Origin: Hordeum vulgare subsp. vulgare
Lineage: Eukaryota > Streptophyta > Magnoliopsida > Poales > Poaceae
Length of the DNA stretch: 64,000 nucleotides
NCBI RefSeq assembly: GCF_904849725.1
Contig: NC_058524.1
Span: forward strand, 508,632,263 to 508,696,262
Direction of reading: 5' to 3'
Below are positions 13,304-24,947 of this stretch, one piece after another. Position numbers and translations under genes: made by a program. The notes under the pieces are model-generated. The model worked only from the letters and a program-made list of their open reading frames with translations, was not told the origin of the DNA and did no database searches. Within the stretch, counting starts at the first letter, position 1, and every line of letters begins with the position of its first letter.

Positions 13304-15288
13304 AACCTACCACACTTAAAATGAATCTCGTCCTCGAGATTCGGAGGGGCTAGAAAGAAAGGTTAGGGTTTGGGGGTCTTCTAACAAATCCAACCTGCGG
13401 CAAAGTGGGATGCTACCACACCTAAAATAAAGATCACTGGTCCCTCAAAATGTTTAACGATCCTCTGGGTTTTTGGAAACTAACTTCTCACAGTCTTCAT
13501 ATCTAACTCCTCTGGTGATGCTCTACCATTATACTCATCACGTTCTCATCAAAATCGAGGGTTCTTCTGTTGATACAAGCTTCTTCCGTTACTGGGTCTT
13601 CTTAACTGACAGACTCGTGATTAATACTAAATAACCTATCGATGATTCTCATGGTGGTCTACCATTTGTGGTTATCCTACAGAGAGAGGGGTCTTGTCTT
13701 CATCCTCACCGTAAAATTTCCTACGCGTGACAACAAATGCCATGTACATGGGGCTTTCATTATACCATTCTAAGGCTTAAACAAAAGCTTCAAAGAACAT
13801 CGTCTATCACTATGGGTGAGTCTCTCAGATTTACCATTCCGAATAGCAAGAGAATGATAATAGTAAGTCGTCATGGTGGCCAAGCCATGTCACACTGAAA
13901 TCATTACCTTGTATAAGGCTTAGTGAATCTCGTATTCTAACACTTGGGCATCCTCACAAGCATTGCAGAATTCCTCTTGTCCACGAACGAAGTTCGGATA
14001 AATCCAATGATTCTGCAAACTGAACAAACATCTATCGTTTCTTCACAACTCTCAGGTTTTCGTATGCTCCTAAGAAAACGTTTGCTGAAACAAGTTTCCT
14101 TCTCCAAAAAGATAATACTTGATCCTTATTAGTCCCAGGGTCCGTGGGTTGCAGGCATACTTGGAATCACTACGCCTTAAATCCTTTAGTGTTTCCTCCA
14201 TCATACTCTTGGGGTAACCATCATATAATAAAAATCCTTAGACTTATTTTTGGTACACACTCCACTCTGTGGGATACCTTCCATTGGTGTGTTTACCATG
14301 AAAATATATTGGTTCATCCATAAATCATATTCATTTCATAATCAATCCTTTATTACATCCTCACTTTCTTCAAAATTCCAACTCTAAAGTAATTTATTAC
14401 AAATGCTGCCATCCACATTGTTCGGTATGGTCAAGCATTTCTGCCAACTTTATTCATCTGTCTCTCTTGGAGGTATTTTACTTCCACTGGAACTTTCCAA
14501 TGTGCTCCTTGAAATCATCCATATTTTGCTTTCTCATGGTGGCCATGAGCTTCATCTCCATCATCTCCGCACGTACCTCACTCAGGTATTCCTGGGTATG
14601 ATGGAGTCTTGCTTCAAGTATTTCTCCAATCTGACGTATGGCTTCCATGGCAGCTTCACGAACAACATCAAAGAAGGTTGCTCATGGTACACGTGAAATG
14701 AAAAAGTATTGCCGCATAGTCTTTGGACAAACTCCTTTTACATGGTGGAGGTGTACTTCCACGTACCAAAGTTCTACTCCACTTTCCATGAATGGGTAGC
14801 CTTTGTAGACTGCATCTCCTTCAAGACGAATGTGCTTCATCATGTCCTTCAGGATTTTCGGGTAATCATGCTCACTGGTCAGGGTCATGATCGTTTCTGG
14901 GCCCTTGAGGAATGACTCGTAGAGAGTTTTCATCTGCAGGTGTCAGTAAATAGGTACTCAGAGGAGTGTATGTGTCTCCTAGGTCATGCATGGTACATTC
15001 GTACTCATTGGATCCTGTGGGTTCACTGATTACTACCACACTTAAAATGAGATATACTCATGCCTCCGTAGACCATATTTTCTCATATCCTCATAATTGT
15101 TCAGAGATCTTTGTTCGAAGAGAAACAACGCCTATAGTTTCAACATAGGCAATCATGAGACAATAAATTCCATTTATTCATGATGTTATTACAATCTCAG
15201 GGACTTCTGTTACAAAAAAATTCACTCCATGATCTCATGAAAAACAAGAGTTCTTCAGATTACACTAATTGCCGCGGTCAAAACTTAA
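13304..15288 (-). other. Interior of the gag-only element without coding capacity
   Basis: Starts with the purine-rich tract next to the 3' LTR (GTGTGGTAGGTT on the minus strand, about 13304-13316). The segment ACCACACTTAAAATGA occurs here near 13308 and again near 15036, which suggests internal duplication or remnants of another polypurine tract. No pol domain is seen in any frame. Short ORFs (for example 14403-14696) show no recognisable family. Confidence 0.5.
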
Positions 15289-16336
15289 CTACTCCTTCTT
15301 AGCTTTCTTCCTTTGTGGACAATCGCTAGCAAAATTTCCTGCTTCCTTGCAACGAAAGCAAATGAGTTCTGACAAGTCTCGAGGCGTCTTAGTGTTTGCT
15401 TTTGCTCCTTGGGTTTCTGGCTTCCTTCCTGAGCACATGTATTTGTGGTGGCCAAATTCCATACACTTGTAACATATGACATGACTCAGGTCTATATCTG
15501 CAGAGATTTGGCTCTTCCAAGGGTACCTTTTTTTTCTTCTTTCTGGACTCCTTCATTTTGGCCAGTTCTTCTATTTAAAGTGGATCAAACTCCACTTTTT
15601 CTGTCGGGAAGTTTCCCAGATACTCTTGGCTTTCCTTCGTGCAATCCTGTGAATAATGTCCTTCTTCTCCACATGAGTAGCATGCATTGGAGAAGAATCT
15701 GGTCAGACCTTGTCCATCAGGGTCTTCAATATTTTCGTTCATCACCGGCTCTTCTAGAATCTTCTTCTTGAGTGTTTCCTTCATTGCTTCTTTCTGCTGC
15801 TGGATAACTTGTTGTACCTTGGGGTAAATGTGACATTGAGCTGGGTAGTGGGTGGTTCCTTCACAAAGGAAACAAGTCACCTGACTACTTGGGCACTCCT
15901 CGGCTGGGTGATTTTCTTCACAATGATTGCATCCATCCTTGTGTTCTTCCTGGGTGTGTCCTATATCTCCACAGATCTTGCATGCACAAGTCTTCTCCTT
16001 TGGATTATCATAGCACTTCCGAATAAGTCGGGATCTTAACAGAGTGTTCTTGAATTCGTCCCAAGTTTCTGCTCCACTAAATCCTTGTATGGCATGGTGC
16101 ATTTTCCACCAGATAGCAGCACTTTGGGTAAAGTACTGAAGAGCGTGTTCCACTTCATACTTCCTTGAGATCAAGTTGCTCCCAAAGTGGTTTTCCATGT
16201 TTTGAATCCATATATCAGCCTCCAGCTGGGTCATTGGTCCAGAGTCTACAAGTCCAGCTTCATACTCCATCTGGTAGGGTTGAGGTTTTGGGGATGAGAC
16301 GGGTAAGAGAGATGGAGATACACACAATACAAACAA
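15289..16336 (-). pseudogene. Gag-like protein with multiple zinc knuckles
   Basis: An open frame of 253 codons runs from 16336 to a TAA at 15575-15577. The N-terminal part has a capsid-like helical segment (EHALQYFTQSAAIWWK, ETWDEFKNTLL) typical of plant retrotransposon gag. It is followed by at least four CCHC-like knuckles: CKICGDIGH..., CNHCEENHPAEEC, CFLCEGTTHYPAQC and CYSCGEEGHYSQDC. After the TAA the coding sense goes on, shifted once at a run of eight A residues (near 15530), with two more knuckles (CYKCMEFGHHKYMC and CFRCKEAGNFASDC) to a stop at 15289-15291. The role would be RNA packaging. The start could also be the Met at 16270. The stop and frameshift make it a pseudogene. Confidence 0.7.
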
Positions 16337-16745
16337 TATTTTTGAGAATAGGTTTTAGTTGTGGCTGTCGGAAAACACACACCAATGACGGCTCACAATT
16401 CATCGTAACTAACGTGGGTATAACAGGGGTTTGGACTTCTAATTGTCATATAAAGATTCGAACGCTTCAGGGTCTTTGAATTTTTCGGGTCTTGAGAGTC
16501 TTCAATGGGTGTAGCTTCAATTCTTCAAATGCATGGTGAAATCCTTTTACTTTGAAGTAGAACTCCGTTGATTCTTCATGAGGTCAAAGGGGTAAGGGTA
16601 TTGTCTAACTATTGGAGGTGAGAGAGAACATTTGATGAAGTCAAAAGAGATGAGAGGTAAAGAATGTTCTTGGAAATAAAATTTTAGAGAGATCCTTTCC
16701 TAAGAGATTTCTAGTTTCTAGGGTCACGTCCTACAGTCAACATGT

Positions 16746-16757
16746 GCTCTGATACCA
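16746..16757 (-). other. Primer-binding site, tRNA-Met type
   Basis: The minus strand reads TGGTATCAGAGC, a perfect complement of the plant initiator tRNA-Met 3' end, four bases inside the LTR end. It fixes the orientation of the element and the inner edge of the 5' LTR. Confidence 0.9.
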
Positions 16758-16761
16758 TTTC

Positions 16762-17655
16762 TGTAGTGACCTGACTCAATACGAGTCAAGCCTCTGGTGT
16801 TTCCGTACCATCCCAAGATCATGCTGGTACACACTCAGTACATCAATGTATATATCAAGAGTTCAATCACACAACTTTATTAATCGAAATCTCATAACGA
16901 GTAATTTATTAAAATAATGAATTACAATAAAGTGGTTGAAGGCCATCTCATGAGATATCTAACGAAGACTAGCGGAAGCATCAGGTAGACGAGTCCATCC
17001 GACTCCAGCGCATGTCATTGAGCGTAGATCGTAGCCTCACTCCTGGTCGGAAAGTACTCTGCAACATGATACGTTGCAGCCGTGTAGGTCAACATATGGA
17101 ATATGCCGGCAAGTCATCAAAGAGAGGGGTAAAATAATAACCAACTATCTCTACATGCATATTTGGCAGGTGGGGCTATAAGTTTTGCATAAAGCCAATT
17201 TTCTCCTACAACAAGAGGGACTGAAAGCAAAATATTACTACATTGTTTGTAGTTAACGAGATGGTTCCGCCAACCAATTCTCGTACCCGAGTTGTTGTTA
17301 ATTCCCACATCATTATTAAGTTGTGTCGAGAGTTTAGGGAAATTTCAATGCCTTCGGCTCAAGTTGTCCATGACCGTGGACACGGATGCAACGTCTTATG
17401 TTGCAGAGATTTTTCTTCGACGAGTAAGAGTACGATTCAGGGTTACGTTCTACACTCAACTTGCCGTTGGTGTTTATTGGGACTCCACTCCCTTGACTGC
17501 TTCCGCTGAGATATTTAAGGTATATATTAGTTTTACGCTATTTCCATGTGATTGCACTTTGATATATACATTGATGTACTGTGTGTGCCAACATACTGAT
17601 CCAGGGATGCCACAGATACACAGAGGCTTGACTCGTCTTGAGTCGGGTCGCTACA
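16762..17655 (-). repeat. Chimeric foldback 5' LTR of the gag-only element
   Basis: The inner 624 bp (16762-17385) match 10079-10703 of the 3' LTR at roughly 97% by eye. From 17386 the sequence no longer follows the 3' LTR. Instead 17386-17655, read on the opposite strand, is a diverged copy (about 65-70% by eye) of the same LTR end: both start TGTAGYGACCYGACTCAA, share GTACATCAATGTATATATCA and reach the GCAACAT...ACGTTGCA segment. The junction lies at ACACGG, which is present in both joined sequences. The whole LTR therefore has U5-type termini at both edges, and the first 2.6 kb (U3 and promoter) are absent. Confidence 0.75.
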
Positions 17656-17880
17656 AAGAAACTCCTTATTATATAGCTTGTAATCTCGAATAAAACGGGG
17701 GAGAGACAAAAGCAAAAGATTCAAACTAAAAACTAAAGACTTATTCCTATAAAAGAAGAAATAAAAACTGAAAAGGAAAGAACTAAAACAAAGGTAAAAG
17801 ATAAAGATATAAAGGTGATACGATACGAGGGCAACTCCCCCAAGCTTGGCAGAAGCCAAGGGGATTGCCCATACCAATGC

Positions 17881-18291
17881 TTAGTTGTCTTCCTTTGGTG
17901 GTGGCGGTGTTGTTGGAGCAGACTTGAGCTTGTATAATTTCCACTTGAGCAACAAGTTATGCTCCCTTAGATCGTCATTTTCCTCCTCAACTTTCAAAAC
18001 TCTATGGCAAAGCTCCTACTTACTCTCTTGCAAGAAACGAGAAGGGATAAACAAGGTTTTAGGCTTCTTCCTATGGTCAGGGAGGCTTGACTTCTTGAAC
18101 TCCACATGGGTGTTGGCAAGTTGAGGTAGAGGAGCCTCCTCTTCATCGGAACTCGTTTGCTCCTTCCCTTTGGGCTCATAGTCCTCTTCCTCATCAGTGG
18201 TCCAGCCATATGGTTCCAAGTCCCCATAGACCTTGGGGTTAGCAAGGTAGTCAGCCACATAGCTCTCTCGCTCTGAATCTTGAGAAGACAT
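17881..18291 (-). pseudogene. Acidic accessory ORF of the Athila-like element
   Basis: The ORF starts at 18291 (MSSQDSERESYVADYL) and is interrupted by a stop at 18016-18018, then continues in the same frame to a stop at 17881-17883. The first 91 residues are rich in Asp, Glu and Ser; the part after the stop has heptad-like Leu/Val spacing (VLKVEEENDDLREHNLLLKW), so a coiled coil is likely. It lies between integrase and the 3' non-coding region. Similar ORFs occur at this place in wheat Athila-like elements, as I recall; the function is unknown. 17656-17880 and 18292-18554 hold non-coding element sequence. Confidence 0.55.
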
Positions 18292-18554
18292 CTTGACCTA
18301 GATTTGCAGCAGAAACAAGCTTGAAACGAAAATAGAGGAAAACTACGCGATACGGAGATCAAAACCTTCGGGCAACTATATATTGATTTTTTCTGGGCCA
18401 GAAGGAGTCCAGGAGGCACACGAGGTGCCCACAAGCTTGCCCACCGCCACCAGGGGGGTGGTGGCGGTGTGGGCCCTTGTGGCTTCCTCGTCTGCTCTTC
18501 AGACTACTTTTTATTTTTCTAATTTTCCAAAAATTCCAAAACTGAGGAAATTTC

Positions 18555-20575
18555 CTATTGGAGAAGTATCGGAGTCCAATTTCTTGCCGAAACAGATACA
18601 TCTTCGTTTTCAAGGTCTGAAACAGGCTGATAAACATCCCTTATGTACTCCTCTGGAGTTATGACATTGATGATATTGGTCTCAACATTTATGGGAGTAC
18701 CAAAGATGTAATGCTTGATTCTTTGCCCATTTACCACTCTAGGAAAATTTCCTTCCGTGTTATTGATTTTGATGGCACCAGAATGATATACTTCCTCGAG
18801 AACATAGGGACCTTCCCATTTAGAGAGAAGCTTGCCTGCAAAGAATCTCAAACGAGAATTGTATAGCAAGACATAATCACCTACATTGAACTCTCGTTTC
18901 TGTATTCGTTTGTCGTGCCATCTCTTAACCTTTTCCTTGAACAACCTAGCATTCTCATATGCATGGGCTCTCCATTCATCTAACGAGCTGATATCAAACA
19001 GCCGCTTCTCACCGGCAAGTTTGAAATCAAAGTTGAGTTCTTTGATTGCCTAATAAGCTTTGTGTTCCAGCTCAAGAGATAAATGACAGGCCTTACCGTA
19101 AACCATTTTATTCGGTGACATGCCCATGGGATTCTTATAAGCAGTCCTATAAGCCCATAGTGCATCGTCAAGTTTGCTAGACCAGTTCTTTCGAGATCTA
19201 TTGACGGTCTTTTGTAGGATCAACTTGATCTCCCTATTACTCAACTCCACTTGACCACTAGACTGAGGATGATAAGGTGATGCAACTCTATGGTTGACAT
19301 CATACTTAGCTAGCATCTTGCGGAAAATACCATGAATGAAGTGTGAACCGCCATCAGTCATCAAGTATCTAGGGACTCCAAATCTTGGGAATGTGACTTC
19401 TTTAAGCATCTTAATAGAGGTGTGGTGATCAGCATTTTTAGTGGGATAGTTTCTACCCACTTAGTAACGTAATCCACAGCAAGTAAGACGTGAGTGTACC
19501 CATTGGAACTCGGGAAGGGTCCCATATAATCAAAGCCCTAGACATCAAATGGTTCAATGACAAGTGAATAGTTCATAGGCATCTCTTGACGCTTACTGAT
19601 GTTCCCTATCCTTTGGCATTCGTCACAAGACAAGACAAACTTACGGGAATCCTTGAAGAGAGTGGGCCAATAGAAACCTGATTGCAATACCTTATGGGCA
19701 GTTCTATCTCCAGCATGGTGTCCTCCGTAGGCTTCGGAATGACACTTCTGCAGGATATGTCCCTATTCATGTTCAGGCACACAATATCTAATAACACCAT
19801 CTACTCCTTCCTTATAAAGGTGAGGATCATCCCAGAAGTAGTGTCTCAAATCAACGAAGAATTTCCTCTTTTGTTGATAGGTGAAGCTGGGTGGTATGTA
19901 TTTGGCTACGATATAGTTTGCATAATCGGCATACCACGATGCACTAAGTGAAGTGCGGATGACATTTAGTTGCTCATCAGGAAAGCTGTCATCAATTGGT
20001 AGTGGGTCATCAAGGACATGCTCTAGCCTAGACAAGTTATCTTCTACAAGGTTATCAACACCCTTTCGGTCAACGATGTCCAAATCAAATTCCTGTAGCA
20101 GGAGAACCCATCTGATCAACCTAGGCTTAGCGTCCTTCTTCTGCATAAGATACTTAATAGCAGCATGATCAGAGTGAATAGTGACTTTGGAGTCAACTAT
20201 GTAAGATCTGAACTTTTCACATGCAAACACGACTGCTAAAAATTCCTTCTCCGTAGTGGCATAGTTTCTTTGGGCACTGTCTAGAGTTTTACTAGCGTAG
20301 TGAATGACATTCAACTTCTTGTCAACTATTTGTCCTAGAACAGCACCAACATCATAATCACTAGCATCACACATGATTTCAAAGGGCAAGTTCCAGTCAG
20401 GTGGTTGAACAATAGGTGCGGTTATCAAAGCCTTCTTAAGTATTTCAAAGGCTTCCTCACAATCCTCATCAAAAACAAACGGAACATCCTTCTGCAAGAG
20501 GTTGGTAAGAGGCCTAGAAATCTTAGATAAGTCTTTAATGAACCTTCTATAGAAACCAGCATGACCTAAGAAACT
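18555..20575 (-). pseudogene. Athila-like pol, RNase H and integrase part
   Basis: Continues the frame of the upstream gag-RT region after its stop. 19763-20497 encodes the RNase H domain ([37 protein letters not shown]). The region 19763 to 19461 encodes the integrase zinc-binding part, and 19050-19460 the integrase core (TDGGSHF, then [17 protein letters not shown] with the catalytic Asp and Glu). 18555-18944 is the C-terminal part (GDYVLLYNSRLRFFAGKL...GPYVL). In-frame stops sit at 19763-19765, 19538-19540 and 19050-19052, and a 1-base shift lies near 19440-19450. Non-functional. Confidence 0.9.
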
Positions 20576-23332
20576 TCATATACCTCTGATATCTGTTGGG
20601 CAAGGCATTTTCTCAATTGCATCAACCTTAGCCTTATCAACTTCAATGCCTCTTTCAGAGATTTTGTGTCCTAAGATGATTCTTTCATTAACCATAAAGT
20701 GGCACTTCTCCCAATTCAAGACGAGGTTGGTTTCTTCGCATCTCTGTAAGACTCGATCAAGGTTGCTGAGGTAATCATCAAAGGAAGACCCGTAAACGGA
20801 GAAGTCATCCATGAAAACCTCGACAATCTTTTCACAAAAGTTAGAGAATATAGCCATCATACATCTTTGGAAGGTGGCAGGTGCATTGCATAAGCCAAAA
20901 TGCATACTTCTATAGGCAAAGGTACCGAAAGGGCGGGTGAAAGTGGTTTTCTCTTGATCAGATTGTGCAACAGGTATTTGCGAGACACCTGAATAACCGT
21001 CTAGAAAGCAAAAGTCTGTGTGTTTTGATAGCCTTTCTAGCATTTGGTCGATGAACAACAAAGTATAATGATCTTTCCTGGTTGCCTTGTTCATTTTCCG
21101 GAAGTCTATCACCATTCTATAGCCGGTAATAATCCTTTGCGGGATTAGTTCATCCTTATCATTAGGAACGACGGTGATACCTCCCTTCTTAGGTACGCAA
21201 TGTACTGGACTTACCCAATCACTATGAGCAACAGGATAAATGATTCCTCCTTCCAGAAGCTTTAATATTTCTTTTCTAACGACCTCTTTCATCTTAGGAT
21301 TCAATCTCCTTTGATGATCAACAACTGGTTTGAAGTCAAGATTGGTCTTAATCTTGTGCTGACATAGAGTAGGACTAATACCCTTAAGATCATCAAGAGT
21401 ATATCCAATAGCAGCGCGGTGCTTCCTCAGAGTTTTTAGTAACTTATTCTCTTTGCGCTCTGAGGGGAGAGCACTAATAATGATAGGATATATCTCCTTC
21501 TCATCAAGATAGGCATACTTAAGAGTATGCGGCAACTGTTTAAGCTCGAACACAGGATCACCCTTTGGTGGGGGAGGATCCCCAAGCAGTTCAACAGGCA
21601 GATTAGTCTTGATAATAGGATGTTGTTCCAAGACAATTCTATCTATCTCATCTCTCTCCTCCATATGCATATCATTTTCATGCTCAAGCAAATATTTCTC
21701 TAAAGGATCCGTAGGAGGTACGACAATAGAGGAAAGAGCAATGATTTCATCCCTACTAGACGACTCTCTTTCATGGGGTTGTCTTCCAAACTTGGAGAAA
21801 TTAAATTCATGAGACACACCCTCAAAACTTATTGTGACAGTCTGCTTAATGCAATCAATGTGAGCATTGACAGTGTTGAGAAAGGGTCTACCAAATATGA
21901 TGGGACAAAAGCTATCTTGTGCAGTACCAAGGACGAGGAAATCAGTAGGATACTTCGTCTTACCACACATGACTTCTACGTCTCTCACAATTCCCAAAGG
22001 GCAGATAGTGTCTCTATTAGCTAGCGTGATAGTGACATCAATGGGTTCTATCTCAGCAGGTGCAATCTCATCTTTGATTTCATCATAGAGAGAATGGGGT
22101 ATTGCACTAACACTAGCTCCCATATCACATAAACCATGGTAACAGTGATCTCCTATCTTAAGAGAAACAACGGGCAGGCCAACTACAGGTCCGTGCTTGT
22201 CTTTCGCGTGAGGTTTAGCAATTCTAGCAGAGTCCTCACAGAATTTATTAACATGCCCGTCTATGTCTTCGGCTAAGAGATCTTTGATAATAGCAACACT
22301 AGGTTCAACTCTAATCTCCTCAGGGGGTGCAAGTGGTCTAATGTAACCCCTACGTATCACAGTTGGAGCTTTAGAATAATCCTTCATTCTAGCAGGGTAG
22401 GGTGGTTTCTCAGTGTAAGCACAAGGAACAACAGGATCACTAAAAGCTATGATTTTATCCTCAACTAGATTGGTTTTGGCTATGTTGCTTTCTACAGGAG
22501 GATGATATTTAAACCACTTCTCTTTGGGAAGTTCAACATGAGCAGCAAAAGATTCACATAGAGAAGCTACTATCTCAGAGTCAAGTCCATACTTAGCGCT
22601 AAAATCCCTAGAAGTGTTTGTCTCAACAAAAGATTTCACGCAATCAAACTGGAAATTCATACCTGGATCCTTACCTTCCTCCAGCTCCCAATATTCAGAG
22701 TTGCGCTTGATTCTCTCCAATAAATTCCACTTGTGATCAATATCCTTCTTCATAAAAGAACCGACACAAGAAGTGTCAAGCATGGTACGATCTTCATGAG
22801 AAAGCCGAGCATAAAAGTTTTGAGAGATGATTTCTCTTGAGAGCTCATGATTGGGGCATGAATATTTCATTGATTTAAGCCTCCCCCAAGCTTGAGCTAT
22901 GCTTTCCCTGTCACGAGGCCAAAAGTTATAAATAAAGTTCCGAGCACGATGTACTAAATGCATAGGATAGAACTTTTGATGAAATTCCAATTTCAACCGA
23001 TTGTAGCCCCATGATCCAGCATCATCACATAGCCTATACCATGTCAACGCCTTATCCTTCAAATATAAAGGAAAGACTTTCTTATTTACCTCATCCTCGG
23101 GCAAACCTGCAAGCTTAAATAAACCACAAACTTCATCTACATAGATTAGATGAAAGTCTGGATGTGAAGATCCATCTCCTGCAAAAGGATTAGCCAGCAG
23201 TTTCTCAAGCATACCCAAAGGAATTTCATAAAAGATATTTTCAGTAGGTACCTCAGGTTGAGGAGAAACCCCTCGTGCTTCCGTTCGTGGTGAAGATACC
23301 CCGAACAAACTCCTCAAAGAAACAGTTTCCAT
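20576..23332 (-). pseudogene. Athila-like gag-protease-reverse transcriptase ORF
   Basis: A single open frame of about 918 codons from ATG at 23332 (METVSLRSLFG). Gag covers about the first 330 residues (PLYLKDKALTWYRL, ARLSHEDRTMLDTS are typical of the Athila gag). The aspartic protease motif is CDMGASVS with Asp near residue 408 of the frame read from 23347, where most families have D[TS]GA. The reverse transcriptase (about 640-923) has VIDFRKMNKAT, FCFLDGYSGVSQI and the catalytic box FMDD at 845-848. The frame ends in a TGA at 20576-20578 inside the connection to RNase H, after which the same frame stays meaningful. The product would form the virus-like particle and copy the element RNA; this copy is broken. 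Confidence 0.9.
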
Positions 23333-23409
23333 AGTGACAAGTGACAAAAAATTTCAGCACAGTATATAAATGTTTCCTTACCAATTTCCACTTACCAAAG
23401 GCGCTTCAC

Positions 23410-23427
23410 TCCCCGACAATGGCGCCA
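23410..23427 (-). other. Primer-binding site, tRNA-Asp type
   Basis: The minus strand reads TGGCGCCATTGTCGGGGA, close to the complement of the plant tRNA-Asp 3' end, 11 bases from the 5' LTR. This supports the Athila/Tat assignment. Confidence 0.8.
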
Positions 23428-23438
23428 GAAAAGAGTCT

Positions 23439-24947
23439 TGATGACCCACAAGTATAGGGGATCAATCGTAGTCCTTTCGATAAGTAAGAGTGTCGAACCC
23501 AACGAGGAGCAGAAGGCTATGATAAACGGATTTCAGCAAGGTAATAACTGCAAGCACTGAAAGTAGCGGTAACAAGTGATTGTGTAGCGAGGTGAAACGT
23601 AGCAAGCAAAGAGTAACAAGTAACAAGTAGTAGCAATGGTGCAGCAAGTGGCCCGACAAGCCTGAACAAAGTCTTATAGGAGGAAAAACGCTCCCGAGGA
23701 CACACTGGAATCTCTGTCATGCTAGTTTCATCATGTTCATATGATTCGCGTTCGTTACTTTGATAGTTTGATATGTGGGTGGACTGGCGCTTGGGTACTG
23801 CCCTTACTTGGACAAGCATCCCACTTATTATTAACCTCTCTCACAAGCATCTGCAACTACAAAAGAAGAATTAAGACAAAGTCTAACCATAGCATTAAAC
23901 TAGTGGATCCAAATCAGCTCCTCACGAAGCAGCGCATAAACTAGGGTTTAAGCTTCTGTCACTCCAGCAACCCATCATCTACTTACTACTTCCCAATGCC
24001 TTCCTCTAGGCCCAAATATGGTGAAGTGTTATGTAGTCGACGTTCACATAACACCACTAGAGGAAAAACAACATACATCATATCAAAATACCGAACGAAT
24101 ATCAAATTCACATGACTATTATCAGCATGACTTATCCCATGTACTCAGGAACAAAAGTAAGTACTCACAAGACATAATCATAATCATGACCAGAGGTGTA
24201 ATGAATAGCACCAAGGATCTGAACATAAACTCTTCCACCAAGTAATCCAACAAGCATCAACTACAAGGAGTAATCAACACTACTAGCAACCTTACAAGTA
24301 CCAATCGGAGTTGCAAGATGAAGATTGGTTACAAGAGATGAACTAGGGATTGGAGAGGAGATGGTGCTGATGAAGATGTTGATGAAGATGCCTCCCCTCC
24401 GACGAGAGGAGTGTTGGTGATGACGATGGCGACGATTCCCCCCTCCGGGAGGGAAATTTCCCCGGCAGGATCGTCCTGCCGGAGCTCTAGATTGGATCTG
24501 CTCAAGTTCCGCCTCGTGGCGGCGGCGAAACCACGAAAAAGCTCCCGTATGATTTTTTCTAGGTCAGGACGCATCATATAGCAAAAGAGGGGGGCTAGTG
24601 GGCCTTCAGGCAGCCTACAAGCCTGCCCTGCGCCACCAGGGAGGTGGTGGCGGTGGGCAAGCTTGTGGGGCCCTGGTGGCCCCCCTACGGTAGTTCTTTC
24701 GCCCAGTATTTTTAATATATTCCAGAAAAAATCCACGTAAATTTTGAGGGCATTTGGAGATGTGCAGAATAGTGGACTAGGGTTTGCTCCTTTTCCAGTC
24801 CAGAATTCCAGCTACCTGAATTCTCCCTCTTCAAATAATCCTTGCAAAATAAGAGAGAAAAGGCATAAATATGGTACCACAAGTAATATAACAACCCAAA
24901 AAGCAATAAATATCAACATGAAAGCATGATGCAAAATGGACGTATCA
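23439..24947 (-). repeat. 5' LTR of the Athila-like element
   Basis: This 1509-bp LTR pairs with 7236-8761. It is followed by CTCTT (24948-24952), the second copy of the target duplication. Short ORFs on both strands inside the LTRs have no family match. Confidence 0.9.

Larger units (their letters stand above)
10079..17655 (-). mobile_element. Non-autonomous gag-only LTR retrotransposon with abnormal 5' LTR
   Basis: Read on the minus strand, a normal-looking 3' LTR of 3225 bp (10079-13303) follows a purine-rich tract. A tRNA-Met primer-binding site (16746-16757) and gag (15289-16336) mark the other end. There is no protease, reverse transcriptase or integrase in the 3.4 kb interior, so it must depend on another element. 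The 5' LTR (16762-17655) is only 894 bp and is a chimera (see that entry). The flanks AATAC (10074-10078) and AAGAA (17656-17660) do not form a target duplication. Confidence 0.75.
7236..24947 (-). mobile_element. Athila-like Ty3/Gypsy retrotransposon with nested element
   Basis: Two LTRs that both begin TGATGACCCACAAG and end GACGTATCA on the plus strand frame a minus-strand gag-pol. The 5-bp target duplication CTCTT is intact at 7231-7235 and 24948-24952. The primer-binding site matches tRNA-Asp, as is common in Athila/Tat elements. Between the pol gene and the 3' LTR lies a long non-coding stretch plus a small acidic ORF; a second retroelement (10079-17655) is inserted there. The element without that insertion is about 10.1 kb. 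Pol carries at least four stops and one frameshift, so it is inactive. Confidence 0.9.
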
